Both the position numbers and the translations under genes were made by a program. Below, one piece after another: positions 24,057-33,550 of a stretch of 64,000 bases of DNA (its first letter is position 1; every line of letters starts with the position of its first letter). The notes under the pieces are model-generated. The model did no database searches and had not been told where the DNA came from. It saw only the letters and a program-made list of their open reading frames with translations. This DNA comes from Prevotella sp. UBA4330 (GTDB lineage Bacteria > Bacteroidota > Bacteroidia > Bacteroidales > Bacteroidaceae): assembly GCA_002394385.1 (NCBI GenBank), contig DGTS01000024.1:62001-126000 (forward strand), given 5' to 3'.

Positions 24057-25505
24057 TTACTCTTCGCGGAACTCATAGCACCCCATGTCGGGTTTGTCGT
24101 CACGCGTTTTGCCGTCTCTGTCGTTGGCAGGAGCATACGTTGTCGATGCTGCTCCTATTGCCTTGGACTTGTCACTCAGGTGGAAATCATAGTGCTGAGT
24201 GTCTATGTCAACGAGTTTGAAGTTCTTTTCGCCACCATATACAGTGTCTTCTGGCTCTTCCCAGATAATATCTGTGAAGAAAGAAGCAGACTTCTCGTCT
24301 TTCACCTCGGGAGTACGGAGAATGCAATTAGCGAACGAATAGGAGAATACCGTTTCCGACTCGTTAGTCTCTCCCATAATGACGTCCTCGGCATAGCCTG
24401 TCACTATACTGTTTACACAGTTGAGATTGTAGAGCGGCAAGGTTTTTTCTTCAAAGAAGTTGGTGAACCTCAAGGCCGCGCCACGTCTGGAATCGAACGG
24501 ATAGAACTGTGCCAACGTGGAATTGCCGACGTATGCATTACCGCCAAAGAATGCCACGCAGTCGTTCAGGGTATTTGTTATCTGGCAGTTTTCTATCTTC
24601 ACGCTGCTCGATATAGCCTTTATTCCGTAGCCCTGGCAATTATGAACGATAGAGTTCTCGATGTCAAGTTTCAGTTTTGAGAGGTCGCTCTCGTCGCACA
24701 CTATACCGTCCATTGTGCTATGAATGTCGGCATAGCCTATGTAATTATCATACGACGAAGCCTTAAGATGAATACCCTTCCATTGCCCGCTGATAAGGTC
24801 GTAAGGCAAGTAATCGAACATATTGTCCAGTCGCGAGCCTCTCAGAGTGACGTTCTTCTCGGCGGTTCCCTCCACTCTCAGCGTTCCATTGACCTCTATG
24901 CCGGCGTTGCTGCTGAAATAGATGGTTTGTCCTGCGGGAATGGTGAGCGTCGCACCTTCCTCCACTATTATCATTCCGTTAACGAGTAATGGCGAAGTGC
25001 TCTCAAGAGTCATATCACTTGACACCACCAGATTGTTCACTTCCTCTGCATCCCACGAGAAGGCGTCGAGCACAAGTTCCTGAGTGTTGCCGCTCTCGAG
25101 TGTGAAGAGCAGTTTGTCTGACAGTTCCTGAGGCTCCAGTTTTCCTGTTTTTGGCGATGTCAGTTCTACGAAGACGCGCAGGCTGTCCTTGTTTCTTATC
25201 TCCACATCCTGCATCTGATAGCCTGCTGCAGGGCTCAGATACACGCCGTCAACATTAACCCGATAGCCCGTCTGATTGCCGTTCAGCAGGCGCACATTGG
25301 TGCATCGGAGGTCTTTCCCCGACCTGTTGTACACCCACATGGTGCGAGTGCTTGTTGGAACCTTTGAGAATATGGTGTCAAACTTTACCGTGTCGGTAGA
25401 GAAAGTCAACGACAAAGCGGGCGAAGAAGAGAAGTCCTCATCGCTACATGCGGTAATGCCTATAACGGCAATAGCCAGCATTAAGAGATACTTGCACGAT
25501 TTCAT
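24057..25505 (-). CDS. Right-handed beta-helix lipoprotein
   Basis: 482 residues. M-K-S-C-K-Y-L-L-M-L-A-I-A-V-I-G-I-T-A-C is a lipoprotein signal with Cys at 20, followed by an acidic S-D-E-D, a pattern favouring surface export in Bacteroidetes. Residues about 35-150 look like an immunoglobulin-type domain. From about 170 onward the chain has parallel beta-helix coils (I-E-V-N-G-T-L-R-V-E-G-T, then I-E-N-C-Q-I-T-N-T, I-E-N-S-I-V-H-N-C-Q-G). It ends with R-D-G-K-T-R-D-D-K-P-D-M-G-C-Y-E-F, the closing motif of many such proteins. It may bind or cleave polysaccharide; no catalytic site was identified. Confidence 0.82.
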   Translation of the reverse strand: MKSCKYLLMLAIAVIGITACSDEDFSSSPALSLTFSTDTVKFDTIFSKVPTSTRTMWVYNRSGKDLRCTNVRLLNGNQTGYRVNVDGVYLSPAAGYQMQDVEIRNKDSLRVFVELTSPKTGKLEPQELSDKLLFTLESGNTQELVLDAFSWDAEEVNNLVVSSDMTLESTSPLLVNGMIIVEEGATLTIPAGQTIYFSSNAGIEVNGTLRVEGTAEKNVTLRGSRLDNMFDYLPYDLISGQWKGIHLKASSYDNYIGYADIHSTMDGIVCDESDLSKLKLDIENSIVHNCQGYGIKAISSSVKIENCQITNTLNDCVAFFGGNAYVGNSTLAQFYPFDSRRGAALRFTNFFEEKTLPLYNLNCVNSIVTGYAEDVIMGETNESETVFSYSFANCILRTPEVKDEKSASFFTDIIWEEPEDTVYGGEKNFKLVDIDTQHYDFHLSDKSKAIGAASTTYAPANDRDGKTRDDKPDMGCYEFREE

Positions 25506-25566
25506 TATTGTTATAACGAGAATATCGCCTGTTTATTATATGCATACGGCGTTTTTCTCATTGTTC

Positions 25567-26244
25567 TCATCCAGAGTATCTCATCTGGTTGAGCAGTTCT
25601 TTCTGGCGTTCGCTAAGATTGGTGGGCAGCGTAACGTTGTATGTAAGTATCAGGTCGCCCGCCCTTCCGTTCATAGTTTGCTGTCCTTTGCCACGAAGTC
25701 GCACCTTAGTTCCTGGCTGAGTGCCTGGCTTTACCTTAATGTTATATGCCGTGCCGTTGCTCAGTCTCACGCTGATGTCACCGCCCAGAATGGCCGTGTA
25801 CATGTCGATGTTCACCGTAGCATTGGTGTCTGCATTCTGCTGGAAACCGCCAAAGCCGCCCGAGAAGCCACCTCCTCCAGTGCTGAAGCCGCCATGTGGG
25901 CCGCCACCTCGGAACAGTTCTTCGAAGAAACTGCTGAATCCGCTACCCGAGAACATGTTCGGGTCGAAGCCGTCTGCGCCTCCCCCACCGCCAGAGAAGC
26001 CACCAAAGCCCTTGTCAGCATCCTTCCAGTTCTCGCCAAACTGATCGTACTTCTTTCGCTTCTCGGGGTCGTTGAGCACCTCATACGCCTCGTTCAGCGC
26101 CTGAAACTTCGCTTTTGCTTTCGGGTCATCAGGGTGAAGGTCGGGATGGAACTGCTTTGCCCGCTTTATATAAGCCTTCTTGACATCCTTCTGGGGGATG
26201 TCTTTGCTTACACCAAGAATCTTGTAATAATCTACAAATGCCAT
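25567..26244 (-). CDS. J-domain co-chaperone (CbpA/DnaJ-like, no zinc domain)
   Basis: 225 residues from the ATG at 26244, which is preceded by an AAAGGAGAG ribosome site; an upstream in-frame ATG at 26310 adds a hydrophilic stretch without support. The J domain (1-70) has the H-P-D tripeptide (F-H-P-D-L-H, about 33-38). A long Gly/Phe-rich region (about 80-140) follows, then a C-terminal substrate-binding domain (about 145-225, V-N-I-D-M-Y-T-A-I-L-G-G). The Cys-rich zinc domain of DnaJ is absent and only one C-terminal barrel is present, so it is shorter than CbpA. It would stimulate DnaK. The downstream beta-helix gene starts 61 bp later. Confidence 0.9.
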   Translation of the reverse strand: MAFVDYYKILGVSKDIPQKDVKKAYIKRAKQFHPDLHPDDPKAKAKFQALNEAYEVLNDPEKRKKYDQFGENWKDADKGFGGFSGGGGGADGFDPNMFSGSGFSSFFEELFRGGGPHGGFSTGGGGFSGGFGGFQQNADTNATVNIDMYTAILGGDISVRLSNGTAYNIKVKPGTQPGTKVRLRGKGQQTMNGRAGDLILTYNVTLPTNLSERQKELLNQMRYSG

Positions 26245-26337
26245 ATCTTTTCTCTCCTTTCTTTGTTTGTTGATGTTGTTATTTCTACAAACATCAGCAG
26301 CAAAAACCATGCCTAACTAAAAAACAAATGATTTTGT

Positions 26338-26368
26338 TTTGCACAACAAGCGATTTTTCTTATCTTTG
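26338..26368 (+). promoter_or_regulatory. Promoter of the 5'-nucleotidase gene
   Basis: TTTG (26338-26341) and TATCTTTG (26361-26368), 19 bases apart. Confidence 0.7.
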
Positions 26369-26386
26369 CACATTAATTCTAAAATA

Positions 26387-28120
26387 ATGAAAAGACATCT
26401 CTGGCTGCTTTTGGCAGCACTATTCATGAATTATAACGCTATGGCACAGACAAAGAACGTTGAACTCAGAGTTATCGAAACAAGTGATGTTCACGGTTGC
26501 TTCTTTCCTTATGATTTCATCGACAGACGTCCTTTGAAGGGTTCGCTCGCAAGAGTATGCACATACGTCAAGCAACTAAGAGAGCAATATGGTGACCGCT
26601 TGCTATTGTTGGACAATGGCGATATACTTCAAGGACAGCCCACATGCTACTATTGCAACTATGTGAAGCCCGAGATGGAGAATGTTGCGGCAAGCGTTAT
26701 CAATTACTTGAAATATGATGCACAAACCATTGGCAATCATGACATTGAGACTGGCCACCCCGTTTACGACAAGTGGAGACGCGAGGTGAATTGTCCGATG
26801 CTTGCGGCCAATGTCATCGACCGTGAAACGGGTGACCCCTACTTCACTCCCTACACTATTATTGAACGCGAAGGCATAAGGATTGCCGTCATAGGAATGC
26901 TCACCCCAGCCATACCAAACTGGCTCAACGAGAGTCTATGGAGCGGACTGAGGTTTGAGAGTGTTGTCACAAGTTCCAAGAAATGGGTTAAGCAGGTCAA
27001 GGAGAACGAGCATCCCGACATCATTATCGGTCTCTTCCATAGTGGCAGAGATGGCGGAATAAAGCACGAGGACTATGAGGAAGACGAGTCACTAAAGACC
27101 GCCAAGGAGGTGCCTGGCTTCGACTTGATTCTCTTCGGACACGACCACACCGTCCACAAGGACATTGTGAAGAACGCGGAAGGCAAACGCGTGCTATGTC
27201 TCGACCCTTCGAGCAATGCCCTCATGGTGTCTGACGCAAGGATAACGGTCACTCTCGAAGACGGCAAGGTGACTGAGAAGAAAGTGGATGGCGACATCGT
27301 TAAGATTTCCGCATTTGACGTTGACCAAGAGTTTGTACGTTTCTTCCAGCCTCAGATAGACAGCGTGAAGGCCTATGTGGACAGAGTCATCGGCCGTTCG
27401 GAGACAACCATCCGTGTGCGCGATAGTTATTTCGGCAGTTCTGCGTTCTCCGACTTCATCCACAACATGCAACTAAAGATGACCGGAGCGGACATCTCGT
27501 TCAATGCCCCGCTGACCTACGATAGCGAGATAAAAGAGGGCGAGGTGCGCGTAAGCGACATGTTCAACCTCTATAAATATGAAAACCAGGTGTATGTGCT
27601 TCGAATGACGGGCGAAGAAGTGAGACGGCACCTCGAAATGAGTTACGACCAGTGGGTGACAACGATGCACTCGCCCGACGACCATATAATGCTGCTCAAC
27701 GAATATGCCAAGAACGACATGCAGCGTTATGGTTTCAAGAACCTCGCCTTCAACTTCGATAGCGCGGCAGGAATCATCTATGAGGTTGACGTCACAAAGC
27801 CCGACGGCGAGAAAGTGCGCATCCTGAGTATGGCAGACGGCACTCCTTTCGATGAGAGCAAGTGGTACAAGGTGGTGATGAACAGTTATCGCGGCAACGG
27901 CGGAGGCGAACTACTCACTCGCGGCGCAGGCATTCCGCACGACGAACTGTCCAAACGCAGAATCTACGAAAGCGAGAAAGACCAGCGATACTACCTCACC
28001 CGCGAGATTGAGAATTTGGGAGTTATCTCGCCGAAAGCCAACAACAACTGGCGATTCGTGCCCGAAGAATGGACCAAGCCAGCCTTGGAGAGAGACATGA
28101 AACTCATCTATGGCGAGTGA
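26387..28120 (+). CDS. Secreted 5'-nucleotidase/2',3'-cyclic phosphodiesterase family protein
   Basis: 577 residues from the ATG at 26387. The N-terminus M-K-R-H-L-W-L-L-L-A-A-L-F-M-N-Y-N-A-M-A is a signal peptide with cleavage before Q-T-K. The metallophosphatase domain (about 25-310) shows the metal ligands in T-S-D-V-H-G (about 33), D-N-G-D-I-L-Q-G (about 75), G-N-H-D-I-E (about 120) and G-H-D-H-T (about 250). The C-terminal nucleotide-binding domain (about 340-550) has N-A-P-L-T-Y-D-S and N-S-Y-R-G-N-G-G-G-E-L-L. It would dephosphorylate nucleotides outside the cytoplasm for salvage. Confidence 0.93.
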   Translation: MKRHLWLLLAALFMNYNAMAQTKNVELRVIETSDVHGCFFPYDFIDRRPLKGSLARVCTYVKQLREQYGDRLLLLDNGDILQGQPTCYYCNYVKPEMENVAASVINYLKYDAQTIGNHDIETGHPVYDKWRREVNCPMLAANVIDRETGDPYFTPYTIIEREGIRIAVIGMLTPAIPNWLNESLWSGLRFESVVTSSKKWVKQVKENEHPDIIIGLFHSGRDGGIKHEDYEEDESLKTAKEVPGFDLILFGHDHTVHKDIVKNAEGKRVLCLDPSSNALMVSDARITVTLEDGKVTEKKVDGDIVKISAFDVDQEFVRFFQPQIDSVKAYVDRVIGRSETTIRVRDSYFGSSAFSDFIHNMQLKMTGADISFNAPLTYDSEIKEGEVRVSDMFNLYKYENQVYVLRMTGEEVRRHLEMSYDQWVTTMHSPDDHIMLLNEYAKNDMQRYGFKNLAFNFDSAAGIIYEVDVTKPDGEKVRILSMADGTPFDESKWYKVVMNSYRGNGGGELLTRGAGIPHDELSKRRIYESEKDQRYYLTREIENLGVISPKANNNWRFVPEEWTKPALERDMKLIYGE

Positions 28121-28138
28121 GGAAATCACTACTCCGAT

Positions 28139-28262
28139 TGTCAGGAGATACAAGTGAGGTTGTCAGGTATATCTCCTGAGCACCTCAGGAAGCATTCCTG
28201 ACAACCTCAGGAAGCATACCTGAGCACCTCAGATATATATAAGTGAGAGTGTCAGGAAGCAC
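28139..28262. repeat. Array of small CAGGA/TCCTG hairpins
   Basis: Irregular repeats of CTCAGGAAGCATTCCTGA-type words separated by ACAAGTGAGA/GTGTC words, giving several 5-6 bp hairpins in a row. The same family is at 54067-54141. Confidence 0.7.
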
Positions 28263-28270
28263 AAGTGAGA

Positions 28271-28293
28271 GAGTGATTAGGCCCTAATCACTC
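28271..28293. repeat. Perfect palindrome GAGTGATTAG...CTAATCACTC
   Basis: A 10-bp perfect inverted repeat with a 3-base loop (GCC). It shares its core with the 17-bp stem at 37021-37057. No T tract follows on either strand, so a terminator role is uncertain. Confidence 0.7.
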
Positions 28294-28355
28294 TGCCAAA
28301 AGGCACAAGTGAGAAAACAAGAGCATATATATAACAGCATTAGAACATATCTTTT

Positions 28356-29132
28356 ATGGAAAAGAAACTGTGGTTCGTATTTTGCAAGTCAGACATCCTT
28401 CTTCGCAAGACAAGCGAGGGAGGGTATGAAATACCATACAGCGAGCAGCCGCCAACCGAACTTAAGCCCTGGACAACGGTTCACAACATCACCCCGATGG
28501 GCGACATTCCCGTGCAGACATACCGCATAGAAGTGCCCGTCACCGATGATGCCGACTATGAAATGTGCGGACTCCGCGCCTCTTACGGCAAGATATCACA
28601 CGAGCAATACCTAAAGGCGGGCAAGTGTGCGGAGATTATCTATTGGGACATCAACACCCAGTATTGCGGCATGTGCGGTGCTCCGATGAAGAAACACACG
28701 GACATATCGAAGCGATGCACCAACTGTGGCAAGGAGGTGTGGCCGCAACTGGCAACGGCGGTCATAGTACTCATTCGCAAAGGCGACGAGGTGCTGCTCG
28801 TGCATGCTAACAATTTCCGACGAGACTTCTATGGTCTTGTGGCTGGCTTTGTCGAGACGGGCGAGACACTCGAAGAGGCGGTGGAGCGCGAAGTGATGGA
28901 GGAAACCGGACTGAAGATAAAGAACCTGAAGTACTTCGCGTCGCAGCCGTGGCCCTACCCTTCTGGCTTGATGGTGGGCTTCAATGCCGAATATGCCGAG
29001 GGAGACATTCATCTGCAACGCTCCGAACTCTCTGACGGAGGATGGTTCAAGAGAGACAACCTGCCGCACATACCCGAGAAACTCTCAATAGCAAGACAAC
29101 TGATAGACAACTGGCTGAAAACATACGAATAA
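28356..29132 (+). CDS. nudC: NAD(+) diphosphatase / RNA decapping NUDIX
   Basis: 258 residues. A zinc ribbon (C-G-M-C-G at about 105-109 and C-T-N-C-G at about 124-128) precedes the NUDIX box G-F-V-E-T-G-E-T-L-E-E-A-V-E-R-E-V-M-E-E (about 168-187). The S-Q-P-W-P-Y-P-S motif (about 203) is the NudC hallmark for NADH recognition. It hydrolyses NAD(H) and removes NAD caps from RNA. uvrA begins 15 bp after its stop, so the two are probably co-transcribed. Confidence 0.95.
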   Translation: MEKKLWFVFCKSDILLRKTSEGGYEIPYSEQPPTELKPWTTVHNITPMGDIPVQTYRIEVPVTDDADYEMCGLRASYGKISHEQYLKAGKCAEIIYWDINTQYCGMCGAPMKKHTDISKRCTNCGKEVWPQLATAVIVLIRKGDEVLLVHANNFRRDFYGLVAGFVETGETLEEAVEREVMEETGLKIKNLKYFASQPWPYPSGLMVGFNAEYAEGDIHLQRSELSDGGWFKRDNLPHIPEKLSIARQLIDNWLKTYE

Positions 29133-29147
29133 GAGGTAAAGAACAGT

Positions 29148-31973
29148 ATGGACAACTATATAGAGATAAAGAACGCAAGGGTAAACAACCTGAAGAATGT
29201 GTCGCTCAAGGTGCCGCGCGACAAGTTTGTCGTGGTGGCTGGAGTCAGCGGTTCGGGCAAGTCGTCGCTTGCTTTCGACACGCTATATGCCGAAGGCCAG
29301 AGGCGATATGTGGAGAGTTTGTCGTCATACGCGCGCCAGTTTCTCGGCCGAATGAGCAAGCCTGAGTGCGACTACATCAAGGGATTGCCACCGGCAATAG
29401 CCATCGAGCAGAAGGTGATAGCACGCAATCCGCGCTCCACCGTGGGCACCTCTACCGAGATATACGAGTATCTGCGATTGCTTTTTGCCCGCATCGGCCA
29501 CACCTTCTCGCCCATTTCGGGACAAGAAGTGAAGAAACACTCCACCGAGGACATCATTGCCTGCGTGAAGCAATATGGCGAGGGAACGCGCTTCGTGGTG
29601 CTTTCGCCGATACATATTGCCGAGGGAAGAACGCTCGAACAGCAACTCAGGATGTACGTGCAAGAGGGTTTTGCGCGTGTATGGATAAAGAATGACTTCG
29701 CAAGGATTGAGGATTTGCTTGACGGCGAGGAAAACCTTGAGGAAGGTCCTGCCGACATGATGCTGCTCATCGACCGTCTCTCGGTTGACTTCTCAAAAGA
29801 TGCGGTGTCGCGACTCATCGACTCCGTTGAGACCGCCTTTTACGAGGGCAACGGCGAGTGTCGCCTGATGTTCCTCCCGTCGAACATCTCTTACGACTTC
29901 TCCACACGTTTCGAGGCCGACGGCATCACGTTCGAAGAACCCAACGACAATATGTTCTCGTTCAACTCTCCGCTCGGAGCGTGCCCCACATGCGAAGGAT
30001 TTGGCAAGATAATAGGCATCGACGAGAAACTGGTGATACCCAACACGGCGCTCAGCGTTTATGACGGGTGTGTGCAATGCTGGCACGGCGATAAGATGAA
30101 GATGTGGCAAGACGAGTTCTGCCGACGTGCCGCAAAGGACAATTTCCCCATCTTCGAGCCATACTACAACCTCACTCAGAAGCAGAAAGACATGCTCTGG
30201 CACGGACTTCCAAGCGACAAGAGCCGCCCCGAGCATGAGCGGGTGTCGATAGACGACTTCTTCCAGATGGTGAAGGACAACCAGTATAAGATTCAGTACC
30301 GTGTGATGATGAGCCGCTATCGTGGAAAGACGACGTGCCCCGAGTGTCACGGAACCCGCCTGAAGCAAGAAGCCAACTATGTGAAGATAAACGGAAAGAG
30401 CATCACCGACCTCGTCGAGATGCCCATAGATAAACTCTACCAGTGGTTTACAAATCTCCAACTGAGCGAGCAGGAAGAGATGATAGCCCGCCGTCTGCTC
30501 ACCGAGATTCGCAACAGGCTCGAATTCATTGTCAATGTGGGACTTGGATACCTCACGTTGAACCGACCATCGAATACACTTTCGGGCGGTGAGAGCCAGC
30601 GAATAAACCTTACCACATCGCTTGGAAGCAGCCTTGTGGGCTCACTTTATATCCTCGACGAGCCCAGCATCGGTCTTCATAGCCGCGACACCTATCGACT
30701 GATTAAGGTGTTGAAAGACCTTCGAGACATAGGAAACACAGTTGTCGTGGTGGAACACGACGAGGAGATTCTTCGTGCGGCAGACTATCTCATCGACATA
30801 GGTCCCGATGCAGGTAGGCTTGGCGGTGAAGTGGTGTTCCAGGGAAGTGCTGAGGACATTGAGAAACTTACCGAGAAGAACTCCAGCGACTACCTCTCGT
30901 CACGAAGTTATACCGTGCGTTACCTCACCGGACAAGAAAGCATACCTCTGCCAACAAGCAGAAGGCCGTGGAACATGAGCATTCTTTTGAAGGGTGCACG
31001 CATGAACAACCTCAAGGGCATTGATGTCAAGTTCCCGCTAAACGTGATGACGGTGGTGACTGGTGTCAGCGGCTCGGGCAAGTCGTCGCTTGTTAAGGGT
31101 ATCCTCTACCCCGCCCTGAAGCGTCATCTCAGCGAGGTGGCTGAGCAACCGGGCGAATATATCGCTCTCGAAGGTGACTGGGAGCAGATAAAACACGTGG
31201 AGATGGTTGACCAGAACCCCATCGGCAAGAGCACGCGTTCTAATCCCGCCACCTACGTCAAGGCATACGATGCCATCAGACAACTGTTTGCCGAGCAACC
31301 ATTGTCTAAGCAAATGGGATTCTCGCCACAATATTTCTCGTTCAATGCCGACGGCGGAAGGTGCGACGAATGTAAGGGCGCGGGAGTTATAACGGTGGAG
31401 ATGCAGTTCATGGCAGACCTCTCTCTCGAGTGCGAAGCATGTCACGGAAAGCGTTTCAAGAAAGACATTCTTGACGTACAGTTCCACGGAAAGAACATCG
31501 ACGATGTGCTTGAGATGACCGTTTCGGAAGCAATAGAGTTCTTCGATAAGCACAACGAGCCACTCATTGCCGACCGTCTGCGCCCGCTTGATGCCGTAGG
31601 ACTGGGTTATATCAAACTGGGACAAAACTCATCGACACTCTCTGGCGGTGAGAACCAGCGCGTGAAACTCGCATACTACATAGGACAGGAGCGTCAGGAG
31701 CCCACACTCTTCATCTTCGACGAGCCCACCACAGGTCTTCACTTTCATGACATACGCCGCCTGCTGGCTGCTTTCGACGCCCTGATAGAGCGTGGTCACT
31801 CCATCATAGTTATCGAGCACAACATGGACATCATAAAGTGTGCCGACCACGTCATCGACCTGGGACCGGAAGGAGGTGCCGCCGGCGGTTTCATCGTGTG
31901 CGAGGGAACGCCAGAGACAATAGCGAAATGCGAGAAAAGTATAACGGGACGATTCCTAAAAGACAAACTATAA
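29148..31973 (+). CDS. uvrA: Excinuclease ABC subunit A
   Basis: 941 residues, the usual length. Two ABC modules are complete: Walker A G-V-S-G-S-G-K-S-S (about 31 and 636), signatures L-S-G-G-E-S-Q-R (about 480) and L-S-G-G-E-N-Q-R (about 830). Zinc-finger Cys pairs are in C-P-T-C-E-G, C-P-E-C-H-G, C-D-E-C-K-G and C-E-A-C-H-G. It recognises damaged DNA with UvrB in nucleotide excision repair. It ends 14 bp before the tRNA-Gly gene on the opposite strand. Confidence 0.97.
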   Translation: MDNYIEIKNARVNNLKNVSLKVPRDKFVVVAGVSGSGKSSLAFDTLYAEGQRRYVESLSSYARQFLGRMSKPECDYIKGLPPAIAIEQKVIARNPRSTVGTSTEIYEYLRLLFARIGHTFSPISGQEVKKHSTEDIIACVKQYGEGTRFVVLSPIHIAEGRTLEQQLRMYVQEGFARVWIKNDFARIEDLLDGEENLEEGPADMMLLIDRLSVDFSKDAVSRLIDSVETAFYEGNGECRLMFLPSNISYDFSTRFEADGITFEEPNDNMFSFNSPLGACPTCEGFGKIIGIDEKLVIPNTALSVYDGCVQCWHGDKMKMWQDEFCRRAAKDNFPIFEPYYNLTQKQKDMLWHGLPSDKSRPEHERVSIDDFFQMVKDNQYKIQYRVMMSRYRGKTTCPECHGTRLKQEANYVKINGKSITDLVEMPIDKLYQWFTNLQLSEQEEMIARRLLTEIRNRLEFIVNVGLGYLTLNRPSNTLSGGESQRINLTTSLGSSLVGSLYILDEPSIGLHSRDTYRLIKVLKDLRDIGNTVVVVEHDEEILRAADYLIDIGPDAGRLGGEVVFQGSAEDIEKLTEKNSSDYLSSRSYTVRYLTGQESIPLPTSRRPWNMSILLKGARMNNLKGIDVKFPLNVMTVVTGVSGSGKSSLVKGILYPALKRHLSEVAEQPGEYIALEGDWEQIKHVEMVDQNPIGKSTRSNPATYVKAYDAIRQLFAEQPLSKQMGFSPQYFSFNADGGRCDECKGAGVITVEMQFMADLSLECEACHGKRFKKDILDVQFHGKNIDDVLEMTVSEAIEFFDKHNEPLIADRLRPLDAVGLGYIKLGQNSSTLSGGENQRVKLAYYIGQERQEPTLFIFDEPTTGLHFHDIRRLLAAFDALIERGHSIIVIEHNMDIIKCADHVIDLGPEGGAAGGFIVCEGTPETIAKCEKSITGRFLKDKL

Positions 31974-31987
31974 GGCTTCGCAAGCAG

Positions 31988-32060
31988 AGCGGTAAACGGG
32001 ACTCGAACCCGCGACCCTCGGCTTGGGAAGCCAATGCTCTACCAACTGAGCTATTACCGC
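31988..32060 (-). tRNA. tRNA-Gly (anticodon CCC)
   Basis: 73 nt. Acceptor GCGGTAA/TTACCGC pairs fully; the D arm is GCTC/GAGC; the anticodon stem TTGGC/GCCGA encloses TTCCCAA, so the anticodon is CCC. CCA is not encoded. It is downstream of tRNA-Thr in the same direction. Confidence 0.93.
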
Positions 32061-32093
32061 ATCATGTAAGTTGTCTTTTTTTATGAATTCTGG

Positions 32094-32166
<73 letters not shown>

Positions 32167-32217
32167 ATTCCACAATTCATCAACATGTAGAAAGAAGCAT
32201 TTTCGTCAAATGCGGTG

Positions 32218-32250
32218 CAAAGGTAGTTAATTTCTGCAACTTTCAACAAA
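32218..32250 (-). promoter_or_regulatory. Promoter of the tRNA-Thr/tRNA-Gly unit
   Basis: TACCTTTG (32218-32225) on the minus strand with TTTG (32247-32250) 21 bases upstream. Confidence 0.7.
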
Positions 32251-32310
32251 TATCTCTTTGTTTATTCTTCCTATTTAACTTTTTTAAACAAGAAGTCTTA
32301 TTGTACGACG

Positions 32311-33399
32311 TTAATTGCTTATCGTGGCCACAACATATTCCGAGCGGGTGCCTATACGGAACTTTCCGCCCCATATACCTATGCCCGAACTTACGTAGTA
32401 ATCGGTGTTGCCGCGCTTCCAAGGGCCAAAGGCGCACTCGTAAACGCGCTCTGTTATGAGTGATATGGGCCACACCTGTCCGTGGTGGGTGTGTCCGCTC
32501 AGTTGGAAATCGATGCCGTTCTGCTCCGACTCCTCAAGGTTGTAAGGCTGGTGGTCGAGAAGTATAGCGTACTTGCCTTTATCAATGTTCTCGACGAGTT
32601 GTGCCGTTTTCTTTCGACGGAGGTTAGTCCTGTCGTCGCGCCCAATAATCTGCAGAGAGTCAATCACTACCGAACTATCGCGCAAGAGCGTTATTCCAGC
32701 CTCTTCGTAGAACTCAAGCGAGTTGGGCTCGCCTGCATAATATTCGTGGTTTCCTAAGCAGGCGACTATTGGAGCATTGATTCTCTTGAACTCTTCTGCC
32801 ATCTTGTCTTCTTTCAAAGGTCGTATTGAGCGGTCAATGATGTCGCCCGCTATCAGCACCACGTCGGGTTTCTCGCTATTGATAATGTCCACCCAGCGGT
32901 GCATCTCGCCGCGTCTGTTGTGGTAACCGAGATGAAGGTCGCTCAAGAGCACTGCCTTTATGCTATGCGGCAACGGTTTGGATGTCTTCAGGGTGATTGT
33001 TTCGCGGTGCTTATTATAATAATGTATATTGCCATAAAGCAGCAATCCGCCTATCAATACGACAACGGTGAGCGTTCCCCAAAGGCAGTCCTTGAGAAAT
33101 GACGCGGGCACCAGATGAACCAGTCTGCCAACATCGAGAAGCAGGAAAAGCATCACCAGATAGAGCAATGCAATGAGCCACCCCGTCCCGAGATTGTAAA
33201 CAACACTTGCAATGCCCATCGGCACCTTGTCTAAAACAGGCGAGAGAGACAAGACGAGACAAGCGACAGAGATGACAACAAAGCCCACCGACAACCACTT
33301 CAACCATGAAGAGAGCGGCAAGATGCGCCAGAAATGCCACGCCACATATGCATTAGCCAATAGCAGCAACGACAAGAAAACGATAAAAAACAATCTCAT
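32311..33399 (-). CDS. Membrane-anchored metallophosphoesterase (YaeI-like)
   Basis: 362 residues from the ATG at 33399; the -7 box at 33421-33428 excludes the upstream in-frame start at 33432. The first 140 residues contain about four membrane helices (M-R-L-F-F-I-V-F-L-S-L-L-L-L-A onward). The calcineurin-like phosphoesterase domain follows with L-L-S-D-L-H-L-G (about 155), I-A-G-D-I-I-D (about 187), L-G-N-H-E-Y-Y (about 222) and S-G-H-T-H-H-G-Q-V (about 310), a complete two-metal site. Relatives act on phospholipid or UDP-sugar lipid substrates; the substrate here is unknown. Confidence 0.88.
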   Translation of the reverse strand: MRLFFIVFLSLLLLANAYVAWHFWRILPLSSWLKWLSVGFVVISVACLVLSLSPVLDKVPMGIASVVYNLGTGWLIALLYLVMLFLLLDVGRLVHLVPASFLKDCLWGTLTVVVLIGGLLLYGNIHYYNKHRETITLKTSKPLPHSIKAVLLSDLHLGYHNRRGEMHRWVDIINSEKPDVVLIAGDIIDRSIRPLKEDKMAEEFKRINAPIVACLGNHEYYAGEPNSLEFYEEAGITLLRDSSVVIDSLQIIGRDDRTNLRRKKTAQLVENIDKGKYAILLDHQPYNLEESEQNGIDFQLSGHTHHGQVWPISLITERVYECAFGPWKRGNTDYYVSSGIGIWGGKFRIGTRSEYVVATISN

Positions 33400-33420
33400 T
33401 ATCTTAGTTATTTTGGTTTG

Positions 33421-33450
33421 CAAAAGTAACATTTTATGCTCATATTACAA
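33421..33450 (-). promoter_or_regulatory. Promoter of the metallophosphoesterase gene
   Basis: TACTTTTG (33421-33428) on the minus strand with TTG (33448-33450) 19 bases upstream. Confidence 0.65.
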
Positions 33451-33524
33451 CAAAAAACATACTCAAAAATGATGATTAATGACAAATATACCTTAAAAAA
33501 GATGTTTATTTCGGCAATTTAGGG

Positions 33525-33532
33525 TAACTTTG
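33525..33532 (+). promoter_or_regulatory. -7 box of the small Cys-rich protein gene
   Basis: TAACTTTG, 18 bases before the ATG at 33551. Confidence 0.6.
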
Positions 33533-33550
33533 CAAGCAAAAAAGAGCGCT

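Noticed and set aside
25276..26316. A 346-codon plus-strand frame across the J-domain and beta-helix genes
   Set aside because: Spans two well-supported genes on the opposite strand; antisense artefact.
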